The notes under the pieces were generated by a model that saw nothing but the letters and a program-made list of their open reading frames with translations, was not told the origin of the DNA and did not search any database. From assembly GCA_002049455.2 (NCBI GenBank), contig KV919317.1:1-23399 (forward strand): DNA of 23,399 nt, written 5' to 3'. Made by a program: the position numbers and the translations under genes. The stretch's first letter is position 1, and every line of letters begins with the position of its first letter. This document shows positions 1 through 11,063 of the stretch, piece by piece. This DNA comes from Porphyra umbilicalis. Lineage: Eukaryota > Rhodophyta > Bangiophyceae > Bangiales > Bangiaceae.

Positions 1-103
1 GCCTTCTCCAAATTGATAGGGGTACCACAGGAACTCTAAATCTAACGCACAGAGTTGTGGGATCTCTACAACTCTACTCCAATCATAGGCCCGAACAAGC
101 GTA

Positions 104-3100
104 TCACGACGAGCCTGTGGAGGCGCCACCAGCCGCGCCACCCGCCGACGCCCCACTCTCAGTGACCCCCGCCCCCACGCGCGACTGCAAGAAGGCCTGG
201 AAATCCGCCATTAGGCTGGCAGAGAGGACCATTGGCGCACCGGCCGGCACCACCCCTGCCCCCGTGGCAACTGGTACAGCCGCTGCCGCCGTGCCCGCCG
301 GCACCTCCGACGCCGCGGCCGCGGTGGAGCCCGCCACATTTGCAGTGGAACGGCGGCGCCGCGGAGCCTTGGGGGGCTGCCCAGCGGCCGGTACGGCGTT
401 GGAGCGCCGCTTTCGCAGCGCGGCTGCGCGGCTCATCCGTAGCGTTTGTGACAGCCCGACAGCCACTTGACGGCCTGGCGTCGTCAGACTCGCCATCGTC
501 CGATGATCAAAGTCCGACAGTGCGGCAACGACCTCCATCAGCGATGACGCACCCTTCTCCGACACGACCTGCTTGGTCTGCCGGTTGAGGGACTCACATG
601 CGTTGGTGTCGTTGGAGCTGGCCAGCAGCTCGAACTTGTCCAGCACCCCGGAGCAGCGCGGGAAGGCGGCCACCAGGGCTGAGTCATTGCGCAACAGCCA
701 CTGCAGGATGTTTGCCTTCCGCGTCTGTCCCTCGTCCTCGTACGCGGCCGCCATCTTGGAGAGCTCCGCTCGCACGTCGTCCGCCGCGAGCTCCATTTCC
801 GCCTCCCGTAGGTGCACCATGCGGGTGTAAAAGGGGTCGCGGAGGTCGTTGCCACAGGGGGCGAGCAAAAAACGCTTAAAGTGGACGCCGCAGCCGACGA
901 CGCGGCCGCGGTACTCCTGCGGCTGCCCACCAAACACACGAGCGAGCGCCCGGAAGAACCCCTGGTGCTGTGCAGTTTCAAAGTCCATCGTGGCCGACAC
1001 GAACGGCGCCCGACTGGGCCTTGGATCGTCAGCAGCGCCACCCACCCGTGGTCCCACGAGCCCGTTGGCAGCCGCCACACGGAAGAAGTACTCAAAAAGC
1101 TCTTCGTACACATCGGTGCTCTTTCCAATAACCATTGCCCGGAAGAGTGTCACCGCCTTGTTTAAGGACAACACAAACGCACTGTGCCACGAGAGAAAAA
1201 AAGAGAACAAATAACAACGAACACCTAGGAAACATCTCACTTGTGTGTTAATGCTTGTGCTCACCGATATTGCGGCTCACCCACGCCCCGGCGTCGGCAG
1301 AGGGCACGGACACTTCCGATGTCGACTGATGCCGATGCCACCCACCCACGTTGCACGCTCTCCGCTCATACTGCCCGTCGCCCACACGGTCCTGCCCTGC
1401 TTCCCCTCCGCTCCCGCCGTCAGCACACTATCCTCTCCCGCACCCCCATCTCCCTAGTGAATGCAATTAGTATGACGTACATAACATTAAAGAGGTCCCA
1501 GTCAAACGCCCGCTTACCGGACGACTGAATAGCGGCCGCGTCTACTCCCTGCTTGGCGGAACCGGCCGCGACGACGCCAAAAGTTGTGTCAGCCTGGATG
1601 TACCGAATTTTCCCCGAGAGGACCGCCTGCTCGTCTGTCTGCATCACCACCAAGGTGTAGTCGCTCTTTTGGATGATAGCCTTAACGTAATCATGCTGGG
1701 ACGCGGAGCGGCGATAGAGGTCCGAGACGCCCAGGATATCCTGTCCGTAGGGATGCTCCTTAAGCCGGGCTTTCTGGCGCAACTTCCGGACGAAGGAGCT
1801 GCTGGCCAAGCCACCGCCGCTTGCGTCGCTGATTGCGTCCTGAAAGATTCAATCTAGACAAGAGGGCGCCCGAAGGATGCAAGAAAGACAAGCGTCAGTA
1901 CAACTTGACGTTGAGAAAAAAGCAGCACACAAGTCCACCCTCAGCAGAGAATACAAAAGAAACACCAATGAATGACTTGCATACCTGAAGCGTTCGGATC
2001 GACTGCGATGGGTTCTCCTCCACCACCTTGTGCACCACCGCGCTTCGCGGCTTGCACACGGGGACGACGTGGCTGTGAGTGCCGCGCATGACGACGATCA
2101 CCCGGACCTTCCCGCCGTCTGACACCTCCCGAGGCGTGTACACCTCAGCGCGGACGGAGCAATGGCCGCCACCGGCCCGCACTAGGGCCGGGAACTCGCC
2201 GCCGTGCCGCTTGCAGTCTGGGTCGCGTGAGCACTTGGCGGCGATGAAGGTACAGGTGTCAGCCGTCTCCAGCTTCTCGACACCCGTATCTAGCCACGAG
2301 CTCAAACTTTCCAAATCCACACCAGCCGGCACCCACCGAGCCATGTGACCACCCAAATGTGTGGGAGGGTCTCCCTTCTTCCAATCCGAACAGCCGACGA
2401 AAGCGCTACGGAATTTGCTCCGTGGGAGAACCTTGGGAGTCCCGCCGCATTGGACGCCTTCTTCGTCCTTAAAAGAACAGCCGTCCTGCAGGCTCTGCTG
2501 CACCAACCTCCAAAAGGACTGTCGCATTGCCAATCACAGGCAACCAGGAACGGAACAAGGAATCATTCTCAAGCACAGCCATACCGTGAGTGTCAGGTAC
2601 AGAAAGACACGCGTCACGGCCGACAACCTAAGCACCAGAGCCCACCACAAAAACGCATGAATCTCCCCAGATGCTCTAGACACGTACCAAGGTCGTCTTC
2701 TGCACTTGTCGCGCTGGCAGCTCCTCTTCCTCACACAGCTGCATCGCTGAAAGCCATGGTTGGAATTCAAAGTCAACGTGCGAGTGCGTCCTGTTGGCAA
2801 CGTCCTCACTCATATTTGAGCAAACCATGGGGGGGACACACGTCCGGGTGTTGACGTTGTAGCTCCGCCAGCGGCCCGCGACAAGAACCGTAGTGGTGGA
2901 GGACCCCTTCTTGTCCCCCCACGTGTAGGGGCTGTCTCGGAAGAACGTCGCCGCATCGGCGGCGTGCATAGACACGACATGTGCAATCCCCTCGTCACTG
3001 GTCCTGAGGTACGGCCCCAGCTCGTTCCCGTGGATGTAAACTTCTCCAACAGTCTTTCTCTGCGAAATCTGGTAACAGGAACGAAGCACATTCAACGGAG

Positions 3101-3403
3101 AGGACCACAGAACAAGAACCCCTTCATAGATTCTCGTACGTCAGCACCAAGCACAACAGTGATTCGAGGTGCACGACGCCACCGCGTTAAAGAAACAACA
3201 CAGACGTTATGCTCCGGAAGAGAAAGAAAACGAGGGCATCAGCAACAACTACATACCCTGTACTGCCCGGAGTCCTCCTTCGTCAGGATAAGGACAGGCT
3301 CAGCCTCTGCGGGCGGCGACGCGGGCACCGCGGCCGCGACCGCAGCGGATGGCGTGGTCTCGGTGCAGTCCGCCGCCATCTCGGATGGATCGGGAGACGT
3401 CAT
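104..3403 (-). CDS. Mutator-like (MULE) transposase, five exons
   Basis: Probable cut-and-paste DNA transposase acting in the nucleus. Five open segments join in frame through GT..AG introns. The exons on the minus strand are 3403-3257, 3068-2688, 2518-1985, 1839-1481 and 1181-104. Donors are GTATGT, GTACGT, GTATGC and GTACGT; each acceptor is CAG. The total is 2499 nt, giving 832 residues. The start is the first ATG in exon 1 (3403); a second ATG lies at 3379. Exon 3 carries a Cys-rich block ending in THSH, like the FLYWCH/GCM/WRKY-type fingers of MULE proteins. The DDE core has IQADTTF (Asp about 438, codon 1588-1590), SATMDFETA (Asp about 540), the MULE CxxH motif in GCGVHF (Cys 571, His 574) and TNACESLNR as a candidate third acidic site. 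The last splice creates FNVIAFVLSLNKAVTLF, which is continuous with MULE sequences. The C-terminal ~110 residues are Ala/Gly/Arg-rich and probably disordered. No stop codon or broken frame is visible, so it may be functional. Terminal inverted repeats were not found. Confidence 0.8.
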
Positions 3404-4363
3404 TGGCACAGCCGCTTGCGCAACCAGCGACGGCGTGACCGATGGGGATAAACCCGAACAAACGATCAATCGGGATGGGGCTCCAGGGCATCGGCCGGGC
3501 TCGGATGGTCGTATCGCCCCGCGGTGAAGGGCGAGGGGGGTGAGGGAGTGTGGGGTCCGCGTCAATAGTGGCCACGACGCTGACGAGAGGGGCTCATTCG
3601 CATGCCTCGCGAGGCCGTCCCATCGTCACAGGTCGAGACAGCAACCGGAGAAAGCGCGGGCTGTGGCCGTCATCGAATGGGCGCGCACCAGCACAGGTGC
3701 ACCGCCGTACTGCTCCGTTGGCGCCAAAAAGGGACGCGCACGCGCGATTGCGTGTCGAACTGAACCCCACGTCAGCACATCTTACCAGATATCGTCTCAA
3801 CAGCTGCACGTCAGTACCTCAGCATGAAAGTCCAATTCCATGTCAACTCCAGGATGTCACCTGAACCCCACCTTCGATCTGTACCTGAACCCCACCTTCA
3901 ACCCTAGGTCCCTCTCCTCCAGGACGATGGGTCGCGAGCGTCTGCTTGAAAATTCGAACAGAATGTGCCTTGGTTGTCCCGTGGAGCGCCATTGCCGGAC
4001 TTAACCACAAAATACAGTCAACGCGTCTGACCAGATCGACGTTTCCGGGGGTCTGAACGCACCACCCTCATTCTGAGGCAACTGACCCGGACATCCTACG
4101 AAAAGCGACGTACGGCGTCCGTATGACCGCGGCTGACATGCTACAAACGAGAAAAGCTACAGAAAGTGCTGGACGCAGGTTGCGCACCGAACCATGCCCA
4201 AAGGACCCGCAGCAGTGATCGATACACTGCGTACTGCCCGAAAAGGTGTGCACACGGGGCCAACCGCAAGTACTCCCGCGCGTGCACTGGGGAAAAAAAA
4301 AAGTTATGTGTGTGACCCCATGCGCATGTTGATAAGTACCCTAGACTAAAGTCCAGGGAAATT
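3404..4363. other. Gene-free flank upstream of the MULE gene
   Basis: No convincing gene is seen. The stretch has moderate GC content, unlike the host genes. It should hold the promoter and 5' UTR of the MULE transposase, read leftward, but no promoter motif can be named with confidence. Its only clear structure is a short direct repeat at 3859-3906. Confidence 0.4.
3859..3906. repeat. Two-copy direct repeat, 24-bp period
   Basis: The 17-mer ACCTGAACCCCACCTTC occurs at 3859-3875 and again at 3883-3899. A partial relative, CTGAACCCCACGTCAG, lies about 100 bp upstream. The function is unknown. It could be a subterminal repeat of a mobile element. Confidence 0.6.
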
Positions 4364-4381
4364 CTAGTGTCCATTCTACCA
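4364..4381 (+). repeat. Left terminal inverted repeat
   Basis: Inverted partner of 5414-5431, with 17 of 18 positions matching. It is followed by the palindromes CTCAATTGAG (4387-4396) and GACTCAATTGAGTC (4404-4417); the second is a perfect 14-bp palindrome. Confidence 0.6.
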
Positions 4382-4719
4382 GATAGCTCAATTGAGTCGC
4401 AAAGACTCAATTGAGTCGCATTTTGAGAGGTCTCTCGTGAACGAACAGTTCGTCAGACGCCGATTCTGACGACGGAAATAGACTCAGCGGTGGCTGTTAA
4501 GTCTTGGGCGAACGACCCGAGCTTTAACTCACAGTCAATTTTCCTCAGGACGCATGGAAGCGTCAACTTTTTCCGCGTCCAGGGCGTCCGCCTTGAGGGC
4601 AGCAGGCTGTCTCCAGTTCGTCGCTTTCTGCTGTGCCCCCGTCCCTGAAGCCCGGAAACACTCCAGGCAGACTCACGGACCACGCAGCATCTACAGATGA
4701 GCCTGTTTCCTACATCTTC

Positions 4720-5298
4720 TCAACCTCCTACGTAGTGGTTTCCCTTCCAGGGGCAGCGAGCACGAATGCAGGCAGGGGGGGGACAGGTGGTCCTAAAAGG
4801 CGAGCAACACCATGAGGGCGGTCTGAGAGCCCCAGAGACAAGAGATTGGGAACACAAGGGGAGGTAATATACGGTGAGGGGAGAGGGGCGGAGCGGGACG
4901 AAGGCTGGCCTGTGGCGTCCACCACCCTCTGTTTTAGGGCCACTCAATCCACCACTGGTCGAGGTGCTGCCAGTTCCTGTAGTGTTCAGAGTATCAGCAG
5001 GGTGTACCAACAGCCGTCCAAGCCTGCGGTGGCCATTATCCACTGCAGGGAGCGAGAGCAAAGGGTCACCGGCGAGGTCGACAGGGCTAGGTGCACTGGC
5101 ATTTGCAAGATGAAATCGCCGTTTTCTCGCCATCTGGTGGGGGGGGGGGAGCGGAGGGTCGACGTCGGACCCATCAAAATAGGCTTTCCTGGTGCGTTCA
5201 AGACTGTTTCTTTCTGTAGACATCGGGCTGAGGGGGTTTCCCTTCCGTGGAGCTGGAGCCGGTGGTTTGGCACCCCCTAGTTTTCTCTGGAAGCGCAT
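4720..5298 (-). CDS. Hypothetical ORF inside the inverted-repeat element
   Basis: An uninterrupted frame of 192 codons beginning at a genuine ATG. The translation is Pro/Ser/Arg-rich, with no domain, membrane segment or motif that I recognise. It crosses an 11-G homopolymer near 5139-5149. It lies wholly inside the inverted-repeat element, so it could be a relic or a chance ORF. I give it low weight. Confidence 0.15.
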   Translation of the reverse strand: MRFQRKLGGAKPPAPAPRKGNPLSPMSTERNSLERTRKAYFDGSDVDPPLPPPHQMARKRRFHLANASAPSPVDLAGDPLLSLPAVDNGHRRLGRLLVHPADTLNTTGTGSTSTSGGLSGPKTEGGGRHRPAFVPLRPSPLTVYYLPLCSQSLVSGALRPPSWCCSPFRTTCPPPACIRARCPWKGNHYVGG

Positions 5299-5413
5299 CG
5301 ACGTCAGTTCGTAGGCACCAAATCGGCCATTCTCATATGTAGGAACGCTGGGATCGACGATTTCTGTTGAGACTCAAATGAGTCAAAGGGATGGCTCAAT
5401 TGAGTCGCACTCA

Positions 5414-5431
5414 TGGTAGAATAGACACTAG
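5414..5431 (-). repeat. Right terminal inverted repeat
   Basis: Reads TGGTAGAATAGACACTAG and is the inverted partner of 4364-4381 with one mismatch. The same CTCAATTGAG palindrome stands 9 bp inside it at 5395-5404, and a variant, GACTCAAATGAGTC, lies at 5371-5384. Confidence 0.6.
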
Positions 5432-5850
5432 CTCGCTCGAGGGAGCGCACGATTTGCCCGTACCAACCGTGACATGGCGCGCTGCGGACGCAGGGTCGGA
5501 GCGCGCCACGCCCGCGCCGTGCACGGCCGACGGGGGCGTCAGCGGACCACCCGCACGACCCGCGTCTGATCGGTGCGGCCAGACGGCGCCCGGCAGACAC
5601 CAGGCACGGAGCAGAGTGCCGTGGGATGCTAGTGGAGCAAACTATTACACGTGTGCACGCGCTCGTGCGGCGGTGGGCGCGCAGAAAACGGTACAGCGAG
5701 TCTGGCGTCCTCACCCACAACCACACAGGAACAAAAAGAAAAAACACTCAAGGGGAGCGCGAAAAACAAACAAGCACGATAAGAAAGTCATGCGCGGTGA
5801 CGCAGCCCCGGCCCGCACAAGCCCGACGGGGAGCGCCACCGCCCGCCCGA
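5432..5850. other. Gene-free stretch downstream of DGD1
   Basis: No gene is seen. It lies between the right inverted repeat and the DGD1 stop codon at 5851-5853, so it should contain the DGD1 3' UTR. An A-rich patch near 5734-5780 is the only low-GC part. No canonical polyadenylation signal was assigned. Confidence 0.4.
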
Positions 5851-8800
5851 TCAAAGTGTCGGTGGCGGCGGCACGTCCACTCCCCGCTCGGGCGCGGCGG
5901 GCGGGCGCGGCTCGGTGGCGCCCCCCCCCACGCCCGTCAGCCCCGGCGGCGCCGGCGCGCCCCGCGGCGCCCGCGCCGGGCGCCCGCCCGGGGGCGTTCC
6001 CCCCGTCGCGGCCGCGCGCGGGCCCGCCACCCCCCCGCCCAGCGGCGGTGCCGGGGAGCCCCCAAACCGCAGCGGCCACGCGGGCGCCCGCGCGGGCGTC
6101 GTCGCCATCCGCTGCTTGTTGAGGATGACGTTGGCCCGCCGCCGCAGCTGGTTGCGCGACCGCCGCAGCGCCTCGGTGGTGGAGGGGGAGAGGAGCGGCG
6201 ACAGCTTGGGCGACGGCACGCTGCTGCCGCCGCCGCTGCCGGGGGCGGGGGCGCCCCCAGACGTCGCCGTCGGGACGCCAATCCCACCGGAAAGCCGTGG
6301 GGAGGCGAGCGGAGAGCCCAGCGGCGACACCTGCGGCGACAGCGAGCCGGGCGTCGTTGGCGACGCGGGCGGCACGTCGCGGGGGCGCACCCACGCGTCC
6401 GCCGGGGGCGTCACCAAGTTGCTGCAAATGGTCTTGTGCGTCACCGCGAGCGCCGAGTCGACGCGGCTCTGCCGCGCCTTTTCCGGCGGCACGAGCGCCG
6501 CTTCGTAAAAGCGCTGCGTGGCCGCCTCCCAAGACAAACGGAACTGCTCGTCGGCCGACAGGGGCACCGGCTGGCGGGCAAGGCAGAAGCGGAGCAGGTC
6601 TGAAAACTCCTCCGCCGTTCGGTAAATGTAGCAGTTGGCAAAGGTGGAGAAGAAGGCGTTGGACGGGTGGTCGAGGCAGATGACAAACTTGCCCATCGCG
6701 AGCGCCTCGGCGGTGGCCGTGCAGACAACGTCCGAGTTGGACGGGTTGACGTACAGCTTGTAGCCGTGCAGCGCGGGCGCCGCATGATCAATGACCTTCC
6801 CGTGGACGGTGACGCCCGCGAGCGCCTCCGAGCCGTCCACCCGCGCCTTGACGGCGGGCAGGTCGGGGCCCGACCCGAAAAAGTCCACCTTGATCTGCGC
6901 CCCAGAGCGCACGTAATCCTCCTCGAGCAACTCCACGAGTGGCAGGTAGCCCTTGGTCCACAACACTTTGCCGAGAAAGTAGGCGCCGAGGGGGAAGGCG
7001 GGCGGCGCATCCACAGGCGCCGCCGCCTCCCCGTCAACGCCGTCGACGACCCTGTCGGCGTCGAGCGGCTCGGCGCCCGCCATGGACCACATCGAGCGGG
7101 ACGTCACGGTGGCCACCGACACGCTGTCGCCCTCCGACTCGGAGGCGCCCCCGCAGTCCGTGTCGGCGGCCAGCGACAGGGCGCCGATCGACTCGGCGCG
7201 CGCGAGCGACGCGGAGTGCGCCGCGCTCGCCGCCGCGACCGCGCGGCCAATGGCGAGGAACTTGTCCCGCACCCCATGCACGTTGCACGTGACCGAGTGC
7301 GGCAGCGGCTGCACCGCGTCCGACAGCTTGATGACGCGGTGGCAGTAGGAGCGGCACACCCACTTGTTGAGGAAGCCGAGGAAGAGCGCGCGGGACGGCC
7401 CAAAAAAGCCATTCATCCGCGCATACTCAATGTAGTTGGTGTGCACGACGCCCACGACAAAGCGGAAGACGGACGTCCACATGCGGCCCGCGTGGTGCCA
7501 CGTCAGGTGCTCGGGTTCCTCGAGGACGCACACGTCCTTGACCTCGTCGGGACCAAAGATGGTCGTGATGTCCCCGAGCGGCAGAATCGACCCAAAGTCC
7601 ACCGAGTAGACCGACTCGTAAAAGCGGACGGAGAAGAGCCGCTCCTCCGAGGCCCCCGTGTCCGGAGCGCCAGCGACGACGCCATTGAAACCAATGCCGG
7701 CGCCAGCCGTGTCGCCCAATGGCACACCTGGCGCGGGCGAGTGGACCACCCCCGCCAGGCCGTCCGGTCCGAGCTCCCGCCGCACCCAGTTGTAGATATA
7801 CTCGGCTTGCTCATCCTGCGTTTCAAAAAAGACGCCCTTGGGAAACACCCGCTCCTGGTCCTCGGCATTCTCCAACCACGGAATGACCAGCGACACGCGG
7901 TGGCCCTCGCGCGCAAGGTACACGGCGCGCAGCAGCGGGTTGACCGCCGTGCCCGTCATCCACGGCAGCCCCGCCGTCGTCACGATCGTAATGTCCCGCG
8001 GGCCGAGGCGCAAGTCGCTCGCCACCGACGCGTCGAGCGTGAGGCCAGCGACAAACCCCTCGCCCCCGTCCGTAGCGACCGCGCCGCCCGGCGGGCCGTC
8101 GGCGCCGGCGCCCTCCACCTCGGTGCCCGGCACGGGGGCGGCCACCACCCCCGACGCGGCGGCCGCTTGACGCGACCGCGCGCGCCGCTGGTGCCGCCGC
8201 AGCGTCGCCACCGTCGGCCGCCGAGTGACGACGTACATGGAAAAGGCGAGCGCCGCCGCAAACAGCTGCCGCAAGTCGGGGGTGGCCCCCCGCCCCGCGC
8301 CGGCGCCGAGGGAGCGCTCAAAGCCGAGCAGCGACAGGCCGCCTAGGCCCCCACCCGACGGCACCACCTCCGTGGCCGTCCACGAGCGCGCCGCGCGGAT
8401 GTCCGCGCCCGGCGTGGACGTGCCGACGGTCACCACCGGCACCGCGGTGGTGCGGACGCCGCGGCGGCGACGGCCGACGGGGGCGGGCTTGGCCGTCGAC
8501 GTGGGGGGGGCCGAGCTCACGTCCGCCGCCCTGGCAGCGTCGGCCCCGTCGCCCGGCACTGGCGACAGCACCGCCACGGGGGCGGTGGTGCCGCAGCCGC
8601 CACCGGCGGGCACCAAAAAGGGCGCAGACGGGGCGCCATGGGGCCCGACCGACGCAGCCCCCCCCGGCAGGGCGGGCGGCCACAAGGTCGACAGCGCCGA
8701 CCCGACGCTCCCACCCGGTGCGCCGGCCGTTCGGGCCGCCGTCGCCCCAAAAAAGGCCGACGACGTTTGGCCACCCACCGCGCTGCCCCGCGACGGCGGC

Positions 8801-9905
8801 GTCGCAGCCGCCTCCCGCCGGCCAGCGTCGAGGATCGCCGCCGCCAGTGCCGCTACAAACGGCCGCATACTCGCCGCAAACGCCGACGTTTGCGCGCTCA
8901 ACGCCGAGTTGAGCTCCAACGGCAGGCCGACGCCGACGCCAAAGGCCAGCTCCGCCGACGAGCCGCCCGCACGGATGGGCACGCCCCGCAAGCTGCCCGC
9001 ACCGAGCAGGCTGCTGCTGCTGCTGCTGCTGCTCAGGCTGCCACACGAGCTGCCGCTCGCACACCAGCCGCCGACGCTACCCAAGCTGCTGCTGCTCCCG
9101 CCGCACGAGCCGGCGCCGGTCGCCAACGAGCCGAGCGCCGAATCCAACGCCGCCGCCGCCCACGTGGCGCCGCCCGCCCCCCCCCCGCCGCCGCCGCGGC
9201 CGTCCACAGGGCGGCTGCAAACTCGTCCAAGCGCACCCCCCCGCCGCCGACCGGCGCACCCCACGCCGCCGACGTGGCCGCCGGGGATACGCGGCTCAGC
9301 GAGCCCCGCCGCGGGCGGTCGCCCTCAAAAAACGCACGCAGGGCCCCGCCCGCACCAGCACCACCCAAGCCACCCCCACCCGTCGTGCCCCACAACCTAC
9401 TGCCGCCGTCGGCGGGGGCGCCGCGCGCCACCAACCGCCCGCCCGCGCCGACCGACTTGCGGAGGGCAGAGCGGAGGCCGTCTTCCACGCCCTCCACCGC
9501 CGCCGCCGCAGACGCCCACGCCGCGTTGACCGCCGCCGCCGCACCCGGCGCGTCACACACGGCCGCGTCGCCGGCCACGCCGCCGGGCAGTCGCAGGTGC
9601 AGCGACGACCGTCGACGCCGCCCGGGGCGGATCACGGGGCCGTCGGCCGACGATGGGCCTGTCGCCGGCGCCGCCGCCGCAGCGGACGTCGACGGTGGCA
9701 GCGACGGCGGCGACGACGGCGGCGGCGGCGCCTCGGGCGCGCCCGCCGGCTTGGCAGCGGCCGTGGCGGCGGCGCGGCGGCGCCACTCGCGGCACAGCGT
9801 CGCCGACACGGCCGACGCGGACGGCGGCGCGGCGGGGTGCGACCGGCCGAGACGGGGCGCCCAAGCGGGGGTCCCCGCGTCGGCCAAACCCCAACCACGG
9901 TGCAT
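5851..9905 (-). CDS. DGD1: Digalactosyldiacylglycerol synthase (DGD1-type, GT-B fold)
   Basis: Transfers galactose from UDP-galactose to monogalactosyldiacylglycerol to make the thylakoid lipid DGDG; the plant enzyme sits at the plastid envelope. The uninterrupted core frame runs from 9264 to 5851. Its GT-B part begins near 7995 with ITIVTTAGLPWMTGTAVNP, nearly identical to plant DGD1, followed by LEEPEHL (about 7510-7527), FVVGVVHTNYIEY, VTCNVHGV, a GKVLWTKGY loop and DVVCTATAEALAMGKF (about 6685-6732), then SWEAATQRF. The C-terminal ~220 residues are Pro/Ser/Gly-rich and not seen in plants. The core frame lacks a convincing ATG: its upstream limit at 9264 is GTG. A second frame upstream shows Ala-rich helical sequence with DEFAAALWTAAA and an ATG at 9905. 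One extra G in the 10-G/C run at 9177-9186 would join both into 1351 residues, so I extended to 9905. The N-terminal part is inference; the glycosyltransferase core is firm. Confidence 0.85.
9011..9033 (-). repeat. (CTG)n microsatellite encoding poly-Ser
   Basis: Seven CTG units plus two bases, read on the minus strand as AGC codons. They add a poly-serine tract to the low-complexity N-terminal extension of DGD1. Length variation between strains is likely and would not shift the frame. Confidence 0.85.
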
Positions 9906-11063
9906 CTGTGGGCGGGGGAGGACGGCGGGCTGAGCGCGTGGGGCTCCACCGCCGTGGGAGCGGGGGGGGGGCCGGCGGTGGAGCTCCCAGCCGTGGCCGG
10001 CGGTCGCGGACACTGACGCAGGCACGTCGTCGGGCGGGCCGGCGAGCCACGACCGCCGCGGTCGGGGTGGCCGGGCACGGTCGGGTCGTCTCCCCCCTGC
10101 GCCCAGCGCACGCGCGCGCTGGTGGAGTGCGAGTCGCGCGGGGGGGGGGGGCAGCGGCGTGGGAGGAAACAGACGGCACGGGTGGTTGCGCTGCCGACGC
10201 GCGACGTGCCGCCTTGCGATGCGCAGCCCAAACAGCGTTGCTGGAAGGCACCTGCGGGGGGGGAGGAGGAGGGTGCGGAGCGTCGAGCTGGCAACGAACC
10301 GCCGCGCGGCGGCCGAGGGCGTGGCCGCACCACGCCGCTGGCGCGCCGACGCCCACCACACCTCGCGCGCGCCGGTCGCCGCGCGCAAAGCGACACGACC
10401 ACGGCGGCAGCGGCGTGTGAGGGGGGGGGGGGACACCCCCCCCAACCGTGCGGTCGACAGTCGCCCCCAGCACCCGCATCGAGGCGGATGGCCCCCGCCC
10501 CTCGGGGGCTGTGCGCCACCCGTCTGGCAGCCCGACCGCGGGGGGCTGCGGGTGGGGTCGCCCACGCGGGCAACGGAACAGCGTGCGGCGGAGGGGGGCA
10601 GGCACCGAATCCGACGCGCCAGCGGCTGTCTGCTCGTGGGCGCTGTGAACCGGTGTTGACAGAGGCTGCACGGTGGGTCTCCTGCACCAGCCTGCCCGGC
10701 TGCCGAATCTCGGCGCGAATCCTCGAGTGTCAGATTGATTGCGGATAAAGTAGAACCCATCTGCAACACATCGACATGCAAACGGGAGCACGTATGCAAG
10801 TTGCATCATAGGGAATTTCTTCAAGCCGACAGTAATTTCCCGTTCCCAGTGTAGTTGTCTTGACCTGTGTGGCGATGTCTCTCCGTCTGCCACCCCGGGC
10901 GGCGAACGGCAGCGTTGCCCCCGCCTGCACGCTGCTACGGCCGCTACACGTCTCGGTGCGCGAGAGCAGCGCTACCCCTCTCCCCAGCAGTGTTGCTGCG
11001 CGGGCATCCCATCCCTATTTACTGATTGCCCGGCAGCCACGGCCGCTGCTGCCGCCGCCACCA
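9906..11063. promoter_or_regulatory. Divergent intergenic region between DGD1 and the ABHD12-like gene
   Basis: Head-to-head arrangement: DGD1 reads left and the hydrolase reads right, so this stretch should carry both promoters and 5' UTRs. It contains G10 at 9962-9971 in the loop of a 12-bp inverted repeat (9943-9954 / 9973-9984), G12 at 10140-10151, G8 followed by GGA units near 10256-10275, and G12-ACA-C8 at 10421-10443. These tracts could form G-quadruplexes or hairpins. GC content drops between about 10730 and 10860, which is the best place for a core promoter of the rightward gene. No TATA box was confidently placed. Confidence 0.45.

Larger units (their letters stand above)
4364..5431. 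mobile_element. Non-autonomous DNA transposon / large MITE candidate
   Basis: The 18-mer CTAGTGTCCATTCTACCA at 4364-4381 is repeated in inverted orientation at 5414-5431 with one mismatch. Just inside each end lie two copies of a CTCAATTGAG-type palindrome: 4387-4396 and 4404-4417 on the left, 5371-5384 (imperfect) and 5395-5404 on the right. Terminal inverted repeats plus subterminal palindromes are the usual design of DNA transposon ends, where the palindromes bind transposase. No target-site duplication is visible immediately outside the repeats, so the true ends may lie slightly elsewhere. No transposase is recognisable inside, so mobilisation in trans is inferred. Confidence 0.5.

Noticed and set aside
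57..470. 137-codon plus-strand frame at the window start
   Set aside because: Antisense to the low-complexity C-terminus of the MULE transposase.
1..4100. Terminal inverted repeats for the MULE
   Set aside because: The first 60 bases were compared by eye with the reverse complement of 3600-4100; no convincing match was found. The left end may lie outside the window.
6667..8346. 559-codon plus-strand open frame
   Set aside because: It is antisense to the conserved glycosyltransferase core of DGD1. Its product is Arg/His/Ala-rich without motifs; long antisense frames are expected at this GC content.
8225..9933. Two plus-strand frames of over 430 codons
   Set aside because: Ala/Pro/Arg-rich shadows of the DGD1 low-complexity region, with no conserved domain.
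10449..10748. Extension of the DGD1 upstream frame to a start near 10799
   Set aside because: The frame stays open to 10799, but upstream of 9905 the product is Arg/Pro-rich noise and crosses several homopolymers. The ATG at 9905 is a more economical start.
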